From positions 6,200,001-6,264,000 of the forward strand of contig NZ_CP186274.1 of assembly GCF_049331405.1 (NCBI RefSeq): a stretch of 64,000 bases of DNA. The letters run 5' to 3'. Numbering within the stretch: position 1 is the first letter of the stretch; every line of letters begins with the position of its first letter. Origin of the DNA: PoT sp049331405. GTDB lineage: Bacteria > Planctomycetota > Planctomycetia > Isosphaerales > Isosphaeraceae. The translations under genes and the position numbers were made by a program. This document shows positions 1-7,270 of this stretch, in pieces. Under the pieces are notes generated by a model. It was not told the DNA's origin. It did no database searches and saw nothing but the letters and a program-made list of their open reading frames with translations.

Positions 1-1431
1 GTCCATCGGGTCGTCCTCGACCACGAGCACCGGGAACCTCGGGCCCGAGGGCTTCGACCGCCCATCGGCGTTCGCCTGCTGCTCGTCCTTCGCGACGTAG
101 CGCGTGGGTATCATGGCGAAGAAGGTCGAGCCGACGCCCAGCTCGCTCCGGACCGAGACGGTCCCTCCCAGGAGCTCGGCGAGCTTCCTCGACAGCGGCA
201 GGCCCAGGCCCGTCCCCTTTACCTTGGCCTGGACGGGGCTCTCGACCTGGCCGAACTCTTCGAAGATCCGGCCGCGGTCCTTCATGGCGATCCCGATGCC
301 CGTGTCGGTCACCGAGAAGATGATCATCCCGCCGGGGCCGGCCGAGGCGAAGACGCGGATCTCCCCCTGCTCCGTGAACTTGATGGCGTTCGACATGAAG
401 TTGCGGAGGATCTGCAGGACCTTCCCCTCATCGGTGTAGAGGTTGGGGAGGCCGGTCGGGGCCTCGAACACCAGCTCGACCGCCTTCTGGCCGAGCAGGG
501 GCTTCGTCGATTCCTGCAAGGTCTCGAAGAGGTCGGCGATCGAGAACGACTGCGCCCGGACGACCGCCTTGCCCGCCTCGACCTTGGCGAGGTCGAGCAG
601 GTCGTTGACCAGGCCCGAGAGCCCCTCGGCCGCCTTGCGGATGAAGTTGACCTGCTTCTCCTGCTCGGGCGTGATCTCGCCGTCGGTGCGCTCGAGGAGG
701 AAGCCGGAGAGGGTCAGGATCGTGTTCAGCGGCGAGCGGAACTCGTGGCTCATATTCGAGAGGAAGCGCGACTTCAGGTCCGAGATCCGCTGGATGGCGT
801 TGGCGTTCTCCTCGAGCTCGGCATAGAGGGCCACGACCCCTCGGTTCGTCTCCTCCAGCTCCCTCGTGTGCAACTGCGCGATCTCGGCCTGGCGATCGCG
901 CAGCTCCTGGAGCGTCTGGAGCAGCTCCTGGTTCTGCTGCTGGATCTCCTCGATCAGGTTCCTGGGCGCCTGCCGGGCCAGCTCATAGGTGAGCTTGGAG
1001 ATCTCCTGCATGCTGAAAGGGGTCTTGCGTTTGGGCAGGACCTTGACCATCGAAACGATCACGCCGGGGCCGGGGCCGGGCTCGACCTGGAACTGGTCCA
1101 TGATCGGGCTGGTGCCGAGGCTGCTGAGCGGCCGGCCGCCGGGCGAGGCGGGCTGCCCCTCGAGGAGGGCCCGGAATTCGGGCAGCCCGGTGCCGCGCTC
1201 GTGGATCCGGATGCGCAGGCCGGGCAAGTCCTGGCTCTCGATCAGGAACTCGACCTTCCCCCCCCCGCCGTGCTCGAGCGCATTGCGGGCGACCTCGGAG
1301 GTGACCGTGGCGATCCGCGTCTGGTCGAGGGGGGGGAATCCCAGCAACCCCGCGATCTGGCGGGCACGCTGGCGGGCCAGGACGATGTCCAGCTCCAGGC
1401 GGATTTGCAGGGAGAGTAAGGGCGTGTTCAT
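1..1431 (-). CDS. Hybrid histidine kinase with RsbT-like N-terminal ATPase domain (partial, runs off left edge)
   Basis: This is a cytoplasmic signalling kinase of which 477 codons lie in the window; the C-terminus is outside. Residues 1-130 resemble an RsbT/RsbW-type GHKL ATPase (EVARNALEHGGGG, then an ERGTGLPEF G1-like motif). A glutamine-rich coiled coil follows, then HisKA with the phospho-acceptor His near residue 229 (MSHEFRSPLNTIL) and a HATPase_c domain (DTGIGIAMKD and GTGLGLPLSRKLAELLGG). The last visible residues, VLVVEDDPMD, open a receiver domain, so the protein is a hybrid kinase. There is no membrane segment in the visible part. Its ATG overlaps the stop of the upstream gene as ATGA (1428-1431), so it is translationally coupled to the stressosome genes. 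I infer that it receives or relays the stressosome output. Confidence 0.9.
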   Translation of the reverse strand, partial: MNTPLLSLQIRLELDIVLARQRARQIAGLLGFPPLDQTRIATVTSEVARNALEHGGGGKVEFLIESQDLPGLRIRIHERGTGLPEFRALLEGQPASPGGRPLSSLGTSPIMDQFQVEPGPGPGVIVSMVKVLPKRKTPFSMQEISKLTYELARQAPRNLIEEIQQQNQELLQTLQELRDRQAEIAQLHTRELEETNRGVVALYAELEENANAIQRISDLKSRFLSNMSHEFRSPLNTILTLSGFLLERTDGEITPEQEKQVNFIRKAAEGLSGLVNDLLDLAKVEAGKAVVRAQSFSIADLFETLQESTKPLLGQKAVELVFEAPTGLPNLYTDEGKVLQILRNFMSNAIKFTEQGEIRVFASAGPGGMIIFSVTDTGIGIAMKDRGRIFEEFGQVESPVQAKVKGTGLGLPLSRKLAELLGGTVSVRSELGVGSTFFAMIPTRYVAKDEQQANADGRSKPSGPRFPVLVVEDDPMD

Positions 1432-2474
1432 GGGCGGCTCGCGCTGATCTCTCGGGCCACCAGGACGGTGACGTCGTCACGGCCCCGCTTGTAATCTCGG
1501 TAGAGGAGTCCCGCGATGAGGCTCGGCGATTTCGCCGAGGCCCCCGGATACCGGTCGAGGCTCCACTGCGAGCCGAGGCCGTCGGAGTGCATGACCAAGA
1601 GGTCGACGCCGTTCCAGGGATAGGTATATTCCCGGACCTTGCGGACCGTGTGCCCGACGATCCCGTTCTGCGAGACCATGCCGACGCGCCTCGACTCGGC
1701 GGCCGAGCTGACGAAGCCGCCGATGTTGCCCACGCCCGCGAAGCGGACTTCGCCCCGTTCGCGATCCATCTGGGCGACCGCCATCGCGGCGCCCCTGGTG
1801 CTCTTCAATGCGGCGTGGGCGGCCTCGAGGATGCCGACGGGGCCCAGGCGGATCTGCTCATGGAAGGCCGCGACCGCCGCGCGGGCGGCCTCGGCGGCGA
1901 GCGGCCCATGCCCCAGGCCGTCGGCGATCATGGCGAGGCTCGTGTTCGAATCCTCATGCCTGGCCAGGCCCCAGGCGTCTCCGCAGACCTCTTCCCCGAC
2001 GGCGGGAGAGGCCACCACGCCGTAGTCGACCGGGGGGGACTCTGGCCGTTCGCGGCGGAGGCGCCAGAGTCGGGCCATGAGCACGGTCCCCTCGCCGGGG
2101 ATCGAGTAGATGTCGAATTCGGTCGCGAGGCGTCTCAACGCGCCCAGGCCGTTGCCGGGCGTGCCGGTGGTGGAGAAGCCGTCGTCGAGGCAGCGGGACA
2201 CGTCGCTCATCCCGGGGCCGCGGTCGAGCGCCAGGACCTCGAGCCCGACGCCGTCCTCGCGGTCGAGGATGTTGAAGATCAGGTCCCCCCGCCCCGCGTG
2301 CTTGAGCAGGTTGGAGGCGGCCTCGGAGGCGATGAGCGCGGCCTTGCCCTGCTCCGTCTCGTCGAAGCCGAGGGCCCTCGTCAAGGTCGTGGCGCTCCTC
2401 CGGGCCTCCCCGATCTTCGAGGGGTCGTCGATCTCGAAGCGGATGGGCTGGTCGGGGAGGTTGGTCACTTCCAC
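1428..2474 (-). CDS. RsbT-like ATPase fused to RsbX/SpoIIE-type PP2C phosphatase
   Basis: A 348-residue protein with two domains. Residues 1-140 form a GHKL anti-sigma-type ATPase (SEAASNLLKHAG N box, LDRGPGM G1, GNGLGALRR G2). Residues 150-348 form a SpoIIE/RsbX-like PPM phosphatase (AMIADGLGHG, VMHSDGLGSQW and GRDDVTVLV supply metal-binding Asp residues). In Bacillus, RsbX dephosphorylates RsbS and RsbR and resets the stressosome; a similar reset role is inferred here. The start overlaps the 3' end of the RsbT gene by 10 bp, and the stop overlaps the kinase start, so the genes form one operon. The ATPase-phosphatase fusion is the notable feature; Bacillus RsbX has no ATPase domain. Confidence 0.88.
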   Translation of the reverse strand: MEVTNLPDQPIRFEIDDPSKIGEARRSATTLTRALGFDETEQGKAALIASEAASNLLKHAGRGDLIFNILDREDGVGLEVLALDRGPGMSDVSRCLDDGFSTTGTPGNGLGALRRLATEFDIYSIPGEGTVLMARLWRLRRERPESPPVDYGVVASPAVGEEVCGDAWGLARHEDSNTSLAMIADGLGHGPLAAEAARAAVAAFHEQIRLGPVGILEAAHAALKSTRGAAMAVAQMDRERGEVRFAGVGNIGGFVSSAAESRRVGMVSQNGIVGHTVRKVREYTYPWNGVDLLVMHSDGLGSQWSLDRYPGASAKSPSLIAGLLYRDYKRGRDDVTVLVAREISASRP

Positions 2475-2878
2475 CTCGTGATGGTGACGCGGGTCCCTTC
2501 GCCCACGCGCGATTCGATCTCGAATTCATTGACGAGGCGCTTCGAGCCGCTCAGCCCCATCCCGAGTCCCGAGCCGCTGGTATAGCCGTCGGTGAGCGCC
2601 AGCTCCATGTCGGCAATTCCCGGGCCATGATCTTCGAAGCAGAGCCGGAGCCCCTTGCGGATGCCATTGGTCAGCATCTCCATCCGCATGGTCCCCCCCT
2701 TGCCGTAGTCGATCGTGTTCCTCGCGAGCTCGCTGGCGGCGGTGACCATCTTGGTCTGGTCGACCAGGCTGAAGCCGAGCTCGATCGCCCAGGTGCGGAC
2801 GGCCTGCCGGGCGAGGACGACGTCGGTGGAGGAGCGGATCTCGAGCGTGTCAGTCTTCGACACGACCATCGTCATCAC
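2465..2878 (-). CDS. rsbT: RsbT-type serine/threonine kinase (anti-sigma regulatory factor family)
   Basis: A 137-residue single-domain GHKL kinase. It shows the N box (ASELARNTIDYGKGG), the G1 box (EDHGPGIAD) and the G2 box (SGLGMGLSG), all typical of RsbT. In known stressosomes RsbT phosphorylates RsbS and RsbR, leaves the complex and activates a downstream partner. The gene sits directly after rsbS and overlaps its 3' end; ATG codons at 2878, 2875 and 2869 are all possible starts. Its identity rests both on motifs and on the RsbR-RsbS-RsbT gene order. Confidence 0.92.
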   Translation of the reverse strand: MMTMVVSKTDTLEIRSSTDVVLARQAVRTWAIELGFSLVDQTKMVTAASELARNTIDYGKGGTMRMEMLTNGIRKGLRLCFEDHGPGIADMELALTDGYTSGSGLGMGLSGSKRLVNEFEIESRVGEGTRVTITRWK

Positions 2879-3248
2879 CCTCCGTCAGTCGCCCCTTCAC
2901 CGCCGAGCGCAGGAGGGCCATCCCCTTGTCGATATCGAGCGCCGTGCGCACGCCCGAGAGGGTGAGGCCGAGCTCGACCAGTGTGATCGCGACCGCCGGC
3001 TGCATGCCCACGACCACGGTCTCGGCGTCGAGCACGCGCGACATGCCGGCGATGTTGCTGATCATGCGGCCGATGAAGGAGTCGACCATGTCGAGCGTCG
3101 AGATGTCGATGAGGACCCCGTGGGCGCCCGTCTCCGAGATCCGGTTCGTCAGGTCGTCCTGGAGGGACATGGCGAGGCGGTCGTGCATGTCAACCTGGAT
3201 GCTCACGACCAGGAATTCGCCCATCCTGAGTATAGGGATGCGTTCCAA
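2850..3248 (-). CDS. rsbS: RsbS-type STAS-domain stressosome scaffold protein
   Basis: A 132-residue protein made almost entirely of one STAS domain. The segment DISTLDMVDSFIGRM carries the Ser that matches the RsbT-phosphorylated Ser of Bacillus RsbS (inferred by alignment from memory). It forms the stressosome core together with RsbR and holds RsbT. The C-terminal tail (VKGRLTEGDDDGRVED) extends past the fold. Its 3' end overlaps the rsbT start. The gap to rsbR is 13 bp, which indicates an operon. Confidence 0.92.
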   Translation of the reverse strand: MERIPILRMGEFLVVSIQVDMHDRLAMSLQDDLTNRISETGAHGVLIDISTLDMVDSFIGRMISNIAGMSRVLDAETVVVGMQPAVAITLVELGLTLSGVRTALDIDKGMALLRSAVKGRLTEGDDDGRVED

Positions 3249-3261
3249 GGCAGGGTCCTTC

Positions 3262-4140
3262 TTAGGCTTGGGCGCGATTCTGGATGCGGGTGACCATCCG
3301 GCCCGAGCGGTGCAGAGCCATGGCGAAGGCGTCGGCCAGGGTCGCCTTCGTGGCCACGTCCCCGAGGTCGACGCCGAGGTGGACGATCGTCTGGGCGATC
3401 TGGGGGCGGATCCCGCTGATGATGCACTCGGCCCCCATCAGGCGGGCGGCCGTGACCGTCTTGAGCAGGTGCTGCGCGGTGAGGGTGTCGACCATCGGGA
3501 CGCCGGTGATGTCGATGATCGCGATGGCCGATCCGGTCTCGACGATCTTCTGGAGCAGGCTCTCCATCACCACCTGCGTCCGGCTGCTGTCGAGCGTGCC
3601 GATCATGGGGAGGGCGAGGATCCCCTCCCAGAGCTTGACGACGGGCGTCGACAGTTCCAGCATCTCTTGCTGCTGCCGGATGATGACCTCTTCCCGGGTC
3701 TTCTGGTAGGCCTCGGTCGTGAAGAGGCCGAGCTTGTCCAGGAGGTCCGAAGACCACTGGGTCTCGTCGGCGATCGCCTGCGGCTCCTTGGCCAGCTCCT
3801 TGCGGAGGAGCGTGAAGATGGGCTTCTTGGCCGAGAAGATGAACGAGGCCGTCTCGCTAGGGCTGTAGCCCTGGAGGCCCCAGGACCTCGAGAGGTCGTT
3901 GAGGAATCCGCGGACCGAGGCCCAGGCCGCTGCCTGGATGTCGTCGGACTCGGCGGACTGCATCGCCTCGAGCAGGAGGTTGAGGAACTCCTTGCACTGG
4001 CCGCGGAGCTCGGACTCCTTCAAGACCGACATCCCCTTGCGGACCAGTTGCGCCTTTTGCTCGCTCTGCCAGTTGGCCAGGAGATCCGTTTCGTTCCTGA
4101 TCAGGATCTCGGAGAGTCGGCTCTTCCCAGATTGGCTCAT
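3262..4140 (-). CDS. rsbR: RsbR-type stressosome co-antagonist (RsbRD-like N-domain plus STAS)
   Basis: The 292-residue protein has an all-helical N-terminal sensor half (about 1-160, RsbRD/non-haem-globin type) and a C-terminal STAS domain (about 170-285). DITGVPMVDTLTAQHLL contains Thr at a position where RsbR paralogues are phosphorylated by RsbT. I chose the ATG at 4140, before SQSGKSRLSEIL, because AGGAG lies just upstream (complement of about 4148-4152); the frame stays open further upstream but that sequence does not look coding. It is the first gene of the stressosome operon. The sensed signal cannot be read from the sequence. Confidence 0.9.
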   Translation of the reverse strand: MSQSGKSRLSEILIRNETDLLANWQSEQKAQLVRKGMSVLKESELRGQCKEFLNLLLEAMQSAESDDIQAAAWASVRGFLNDLSRSWGLQGYSPSETASFIFSAKKPIFTLLRKELAKEPQAIADETQWSSDLLDKLGLFTTEAYQKTREEVIIRQQQEMLELSTPVVKLWEGILALPMIGTLDSSRTQVVMESLLQKIVETGSAIAIIDITGVPMVDTLTAQHLLKTVTAARLMGAECIISGIRPQIAQTIVHLGVDLGDVATKATLADAFAMALHRSGRMVTRIQNRAQA

Positions 4141-4515
4141 CGCTCTCAACTCCTCTTTGACTCTCGGCGCGCCAAGGTTGGCTTGTCGGTAGGCTCGAAC
4201 TGGTGGCGCTGGGAAACCTGGAATCGGGGCGTGGCGGAATCCGACGCGTCGGGCCGATCTCGATCGCTCGGCGGGCGGCGTCGTCGTCGGCAAGCCGTCG
4301 CCCCGTCGAGGGGCGACGCACCGCCGTCGAAGGGCGGGACTGGCCGTTGAAAACGCGCGTGGTAACCACTTCGGCGGATCTTGCACGAACGCTTTCGAAA
4401 GCCTTCCATTCGGGATACCCACGACTGGGCCGCATCGCCTGCCGCCCCCGGTCTTGTCATAAACCGTCGAAGTTTGGCAGTTACGGGGGCCTTGGTGTCT
4501 TGAGAACGCACACGG

Positions 4516-4532
4516 CTTCTTGATTCAAGAAG
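4516..4532. promoter_or_regulatory. 17-bp perfect palindrome, candidate operator
   Basis: CTTCTTGA-T-TCAAGAAG, two 8-bp arms around one base. It resembles the CTTGA/TCAAG half-sites of stress operators but has no 7-bp spacer, so it is not a standard HspR (HAIR) site. It lies between the rsbR and dnaJ promoters and could serve either; its function is inferred from position only. Confidence 0.4.
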
Positions 4533-4768
4533 GTGATGTCCCGCATCCAAGGGTGGGCACGCAATTGTAATAGATCAGGGGAGTTCATACCAGGCAATCA
4601 GGCAGAATCCATTGTTCCTACGCCTGGAATCCATGGCTTTTGCGAATCCTCGCGAGCCGCCACCGGCGGCGGACCGGAAGGTTGATTAAATGTTGGATCT
4701 CCGCGGGCCGCCGGGGGCGACCTCTCGCCGCCGGGCCGGCGGACGCATCCGGGAGGAGTCCGGGCTTT

Positions 4769-4784
4769 CGATTCGCTTGAATCG
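4769..4784. promoter_or_regulatory. Short inverted repeat upstream of dnaJ
   Basis: CGATTC-GCTT-GAATCG, two 6-bp arms with a 4-nt spacer, about 100 bp before the dnaJ start. It could be an operator or a 5' UTR hairpin. Confidence 0.3.
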
Positions 4785-4882
4785 CGGGGTCATCCGGTTA
4801 AAATTGAGTTCGTCCCCGCGTGATTCCGGTTTTCGTCTATCGGCGATCCCCGCTTCGTCTGCTCGAGAGGCCCATCGCGCCC

Positions 4883-5881
4883 ATGGCCCAGCGTGACTAT
4901 TACGAGACACTCGGCGTGGCCCGCGATGCGACGGCCGACGCGATCAAGAAGGCCTATCGCGGGCTGGCGCGGAAGCATCACCCGGACGTGAACCCCGGCG
5001 ACAAGAAGGCCGAGGCCAAGTTCAAGGAAGTGCAGCAGGCCTACGACATCCTGTCCGACCCCGAGAAACGCGCCCTGTTCGACAAGTACGGGATGGCGGC
5101 CTTCGAGGGGATGGCGGCCGCCGGCCCTCGCGCCGGGGCCTCGGAATGGTCGGCGAGGCAGGCCGGTCCCACGGGCTACGAGAACATCGACTTCAGCGAG
5201 TTCTTCGGGAAAGGTGCCTCGCCGGGGGGCTCGGCCGAGGAGGCCGACCTCGGCGGCGGGATCTTCGAGGAACTTCTCGGGCGGATGCGCGGGGGCAAGA
5301 CCCGGCAGCAACGGCCGAGCGGCCCCAGGCCTGGCGCGAACACCGAGGCCAGCCTGACCATCCCGTTCCTCACGGCGATCAAGGGGGGCGAGACCAAGAT
5401 CGACCTCGAGCGGGGGGGCCAGCAGCACGAGTCGCTCGTCGTGAAGATCCCGCCGGGGATCGAGTCGGGGGCCAAGCTCCGGCTCCGCGGCCAGGGAGAG
5501 CCGAGCCATCAGCCGGGCGGGCCTCGCGGCGACCTGACCATCGTCGTCGACGTCGAGCCCCATCCCTATTTCACCAGGGACGGCCGGAACCTCTCCGTCG
5601 AGATCCCGATCTCGGTCTCCGAGGCGATCCTCGGCGCCAAGGTCGACGTGCCCACCCTCGACGGCTCGAAGCGATCGCTGCCGATCCCGGCGGGGACGTC
5701 GTCGGGCCAGAAGCTCCGGCTCCGGGGCCAGGGGGTGCCCGCCTCGGGGGACAAGCCGGAGGGGGACCTCTTCCTCGTGATCAAGATCGTGGCGCCCAAG
5801 TCGGTCGACGAGGCCAGCCGCAAGCTCATCGCCGACTTCGCGGAGCGGAACCCGCAGAGCCCGCGCGATGGGCTCTGGTGA
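4883..5881 (+). CDS. DnaJ-type co-chaperone without zinc finger (CbpA-like)
   Basis: A 332-residue J-domain protein. The J domain is at residues 1-70 with the invariant HPD motif (KHHPDVN). A short glycine-rich linker follows, then the two beta-sandwich DnaJ C-terminal substrate-binding domains (about 155-325; KIPPGIESGAKLRLRGQGEP and its second copy GTSSGQKLRLRGQGVP). The CxxCxGxG zinc repeats of classical DnaJ are absent, so it is CbpA/DnaJ2-like. The ATG at 4883 (MAQRDYYETLG) matches the usual start of J proteins; the frame is open upstream to 4820 but non-homologous. It stimulates a DnaK ATPase, which is not encoded in this window. It pairs with the hspR gene downstream. Confidence 0.93.
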   Translation: MAQRDYYETLGVARDATADAIKKAYRGLARKHHPDVNPGDKKAEAKFKEVQQAYDILSDPEKRALFDKYGMAAFEGMAAAGPRAGASEWSARQAGPTGYENIDFSEFFGKGASPGGSAEEADLGGGIFEELLGRMRGGKTRQQRPSGPRPGANTEASLTIPFLTAIKGGETKIDLERGGQQHESLVVKIPPGIESGAKLRLRGQGEPSHQPGGPRGDLTIVVDVEPHPYFTRDGRNLSVEIPISVSEAILGAKVDVPTLDGSKRSLPIPAGTSSGQKLRLRGQGVPASGDKPEGDLFLVIKIVAPKSVDEASRKLIADFAERNPQSPRDGLW

Positions 5882-5883
5882 GG

Positions 5884-5905
5884 CCCCGGGCCTCGACGCC
5901 CGGGG
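5884..5905 (+). terminator. GC-rich hairpin after dnaJ
   Basis: CCCCGGGC-CTCGAC-GCCCGGGG, a perfect 8-bp stem that begins three bases after the dnaJ stop. There is no U-tract, so it may be an attenuator or mRNA-stability hairpin rather than a strong intrinsic terminator. It suggests that hspR may have its own promoter. Confidence 0.5.
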
Positions 5906-5998
5906 TCGCAAGGGGCCGTCCGCCCGCGTCGGCGAGCGTCCTTCGATAACAAAGAGAACAGATCGTCGAGATGAGGCAACCGAGGTCGTTGTCCCACA

Positions 5999-6319
5999 AT
6001 GAGCGAATCGATCATTTCTCGAGATGAGGTCGCCGCAAAGCTGCGGGTCACCCCACAGGTCCTCATCCGATACGAGGCCCGTGGCCTCGTGCAGGTGGTC
6101 CGCGAAGGCCGGATCGAAGGCTACGCGCCCGCCGAGATCCGCCGGATCTGGACCATCGTGAGCTGTCAGCGCGACCTTGGGATCAACCTTGCGGGCGTCG
6201 AAGCGATCCTCAAACTGCGCGATCACATGGGAGAGGTCCACCGCCAGCTCGACGGACTCGCCAGGGAACTGCGCGAGCTCACCGAGGCCGGAGGAGCGGA
6301 TCCGGATCACGATGCCTGA
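5999..6319 (+). CDS. hspR: MerR-family heat-shock regulator, HspR-like
   Basis: A 106-residue MerR-type regulator: N-terminal winged helix-turn-helix (SRDEVAAKLRVTPQVLIRYE, about 7-26), then ARGLVQVVREGRIEGYAPAE and a helical dimerisation segment. HspR proteins repress dnaK/dnaJ operons in actinobacteria and elsewhere, and placement after dnaJ supports that role. It lies 117 bp after dnaJ, behind a hairpin. Its 3' end overlaps the next gene by 8 bp. No strong ribosome-binding site is seen; GAGG lies about 15 nt upstream. Confidence 0.82.
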   Translation: MSESIISRDEVAAKLRVTPQVLIRYEARGLVQVVREGRIEGYAPAEIRRIWTIVSCQRDLGINLAGVEAILKLRDHMGEVHRQLDGLARELRELTEAGGADPDHDA

Positions 6320-6596
6320 ACGCGAACCCCCCCCGACCGGCCTGCGTCAGATCCTGCAACGCCCGGGCGCACGCAAGCGGGTGGGGTCGGCCGTCGCCAG
6401 CCTGATGGGCGCCGGCCTGGTCGCGATCCTGGCGATCGGCGTGCTGGTCATCTGGCATGCGATTCGCCGAGCCAACCTCGTACGCGAACGCCTCGGGCCG
6501 CCCCGGATCGCGGGCCTCCTCGAGTTCGAGGACCGGCCGGCCATGACCGAGTCCGACGCACCTTCTCCCGAGCCTCGAAAGTCCGAGCCTTCATGA
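6312..6596 (+). CDS. Small single-pass membrane protein, unknown function
   Basis: A 94-residue protein beginning MPEREPPPTG. One hydrophobic segment (about 26-49, SLMGAGLVAILAIGVLVIWH) is flanked by basic residues, followed by an acidic and proline-rich tail. I do not recognise a family. The start overlaps the hspR end by 8 bp and the stop overlaps the rnpA start (ATGA at 6593-6596), so it belongs to the same transcript. Its position just before rnpA and yidD suggests a membrane-biogenesis link, which is inference only. Confidence 0.7.
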   Translation: MPEREPPPTGLRQILQRPGARKRVGSAVASLMGAGLVAILAIGVLVIWHAIRRANLVRERLGPPRIAGLLEFEDRPAMTESDAPSPEPRKSEPS

Positions 6597-6970
6597 CTCC
6601 TCCGGCGACCTTCCGCCCCCACGAACGGATCAATGACCCCAAGGACTTCCGACGCGCCTTCGAACGCAAGCGGTCGGCCTCCGACGCGGCGATGGTGGTC
6701 TATGGCGCCGAGAACGGCCTCGGGTACCCCCGGCTCGGCATCTCCGTCGGCCGCAAGAAGATCCGGTCGGCCGCCGCGCGCAACCGCGTCAAGCGCCTGC
6801 TCCGCGAGGCCTTCCGCCTCGGCAAGGAAGAGCTGCCGGCCGGCATCGACCTCATCATCGTCCCGAGGGGGGCCCGCCTGACCTTCCAGGAGGCCAGGGC
6901 TTCTTTGCCCGCGCTGGCCCAGGCCGTCGCGCGTCGGCTTGGAGCCAGGACTTCGAAGGCCCCGACATGA
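6593..6970 (+). CDS. rnpA: Ribonuclease P protein component
   Basis: A 125-residue basic protein. The conserved RNA-binding segment RNRVKRLLREAFR (about 64-76) and the preceding GISVGRKKIRSAA are diagnostic of RnpA, the protein subunit that assists the RNase P RNA in maturing tRNA 5' ends. It usually follows rpmH, but rpmH is not here; instead it sits in a coupled chain hspR - small membrane gene - rnpA - yidD. Starts and stops overlap by ATGA on both sides (6593 and 6967). Confidence 0.95.
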   Translation: MTPPATFRPHERINDPKDFRRAFERKRSASDAAMVVYGAENGLGYPRLGISVGRKKIRSAAARNRVKRLLREAFRLGKEELPAGIDLIIVPRGARLTFQEARASLPALAQAVARRLGARTSKAPT

Positions 6971-7221
6971 CGTACCGCGCCTTGCTCCGCTGGCCGGAGC
7001 AAGCCCTCATCGGCCTGCTGATCCTCGCGATCCGGGTCTATCAGAAGACCCTGGGGCCTTTGCTCTCGGCCAGCGGCCCCGTCTGCCGCTTCGAGCCCAG
7101 TTGCAGCCGATATACCATCGAGGCCTTGAAGAAGTACGGCCTGATCCGAGGCGCGACCAAGGGCCTTTTGCGCTTCCTGAGCTGCCACCCCTGGCATCCC
7201 GGCGGGTATGATCCACCCTGA
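6967..7221 (+). CDS. yidD: Membrane protein insertion efficiency factor YidD
   Basis: An 84-residue protein with the YidD signature: IRVYQKTLGPLL, then CRFEPSCSRYTIEALKKYG and HPWHPGGYDPP at the end. YidD is a small membrane-associated protein that aids YidC-dependent insertion and is classically encoded next to rnpA. Start overlaps rnpA by ATGA. No yidC is found downstream; the next gene is a carboxypeptidase. Confidence 0.95.
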   Translation: MTYRALLRWPEQALIGLLILAIRVYQKTLGPLLSASGPVCRFEPSCSRYTIEALKKYGLIRGATKGLLRFLSCHPWHPGGYDPP

Positions 7222-7270
7222 CATCAGCGATCGATCGGGCCACTCAAGCCGCCGGCACAGGAAGACTCCC

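Larger units (their letters stand above)
4141..4882. other. Divergent intergenic region between rsbR and dnaJ
   Basis: 742 bp without a convincing gene. Open frames here lack start context and protein-like composition. It should hold the promoters of the stressosome operon (leftward) and of dnaJ (rightward). Two palindromes are visible and listed separately, at 4516-4532 and 4769-4784. No CIRCE element or textbook HAIR element was found by eye. Confidence 0.6.

Noticed and set aside
4203..4523. Possible small gene upstream of rsbR
   Set aside because: Composition is not protein-like and it overlaps the probable rsbR promoter.
5882..5998. Standard HspR (HAIR) operator between dnaJ and hspR
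   Set aside because: No CTTGAGT-N7-ACTCAAG-like sequence could be found in the gap by eye.
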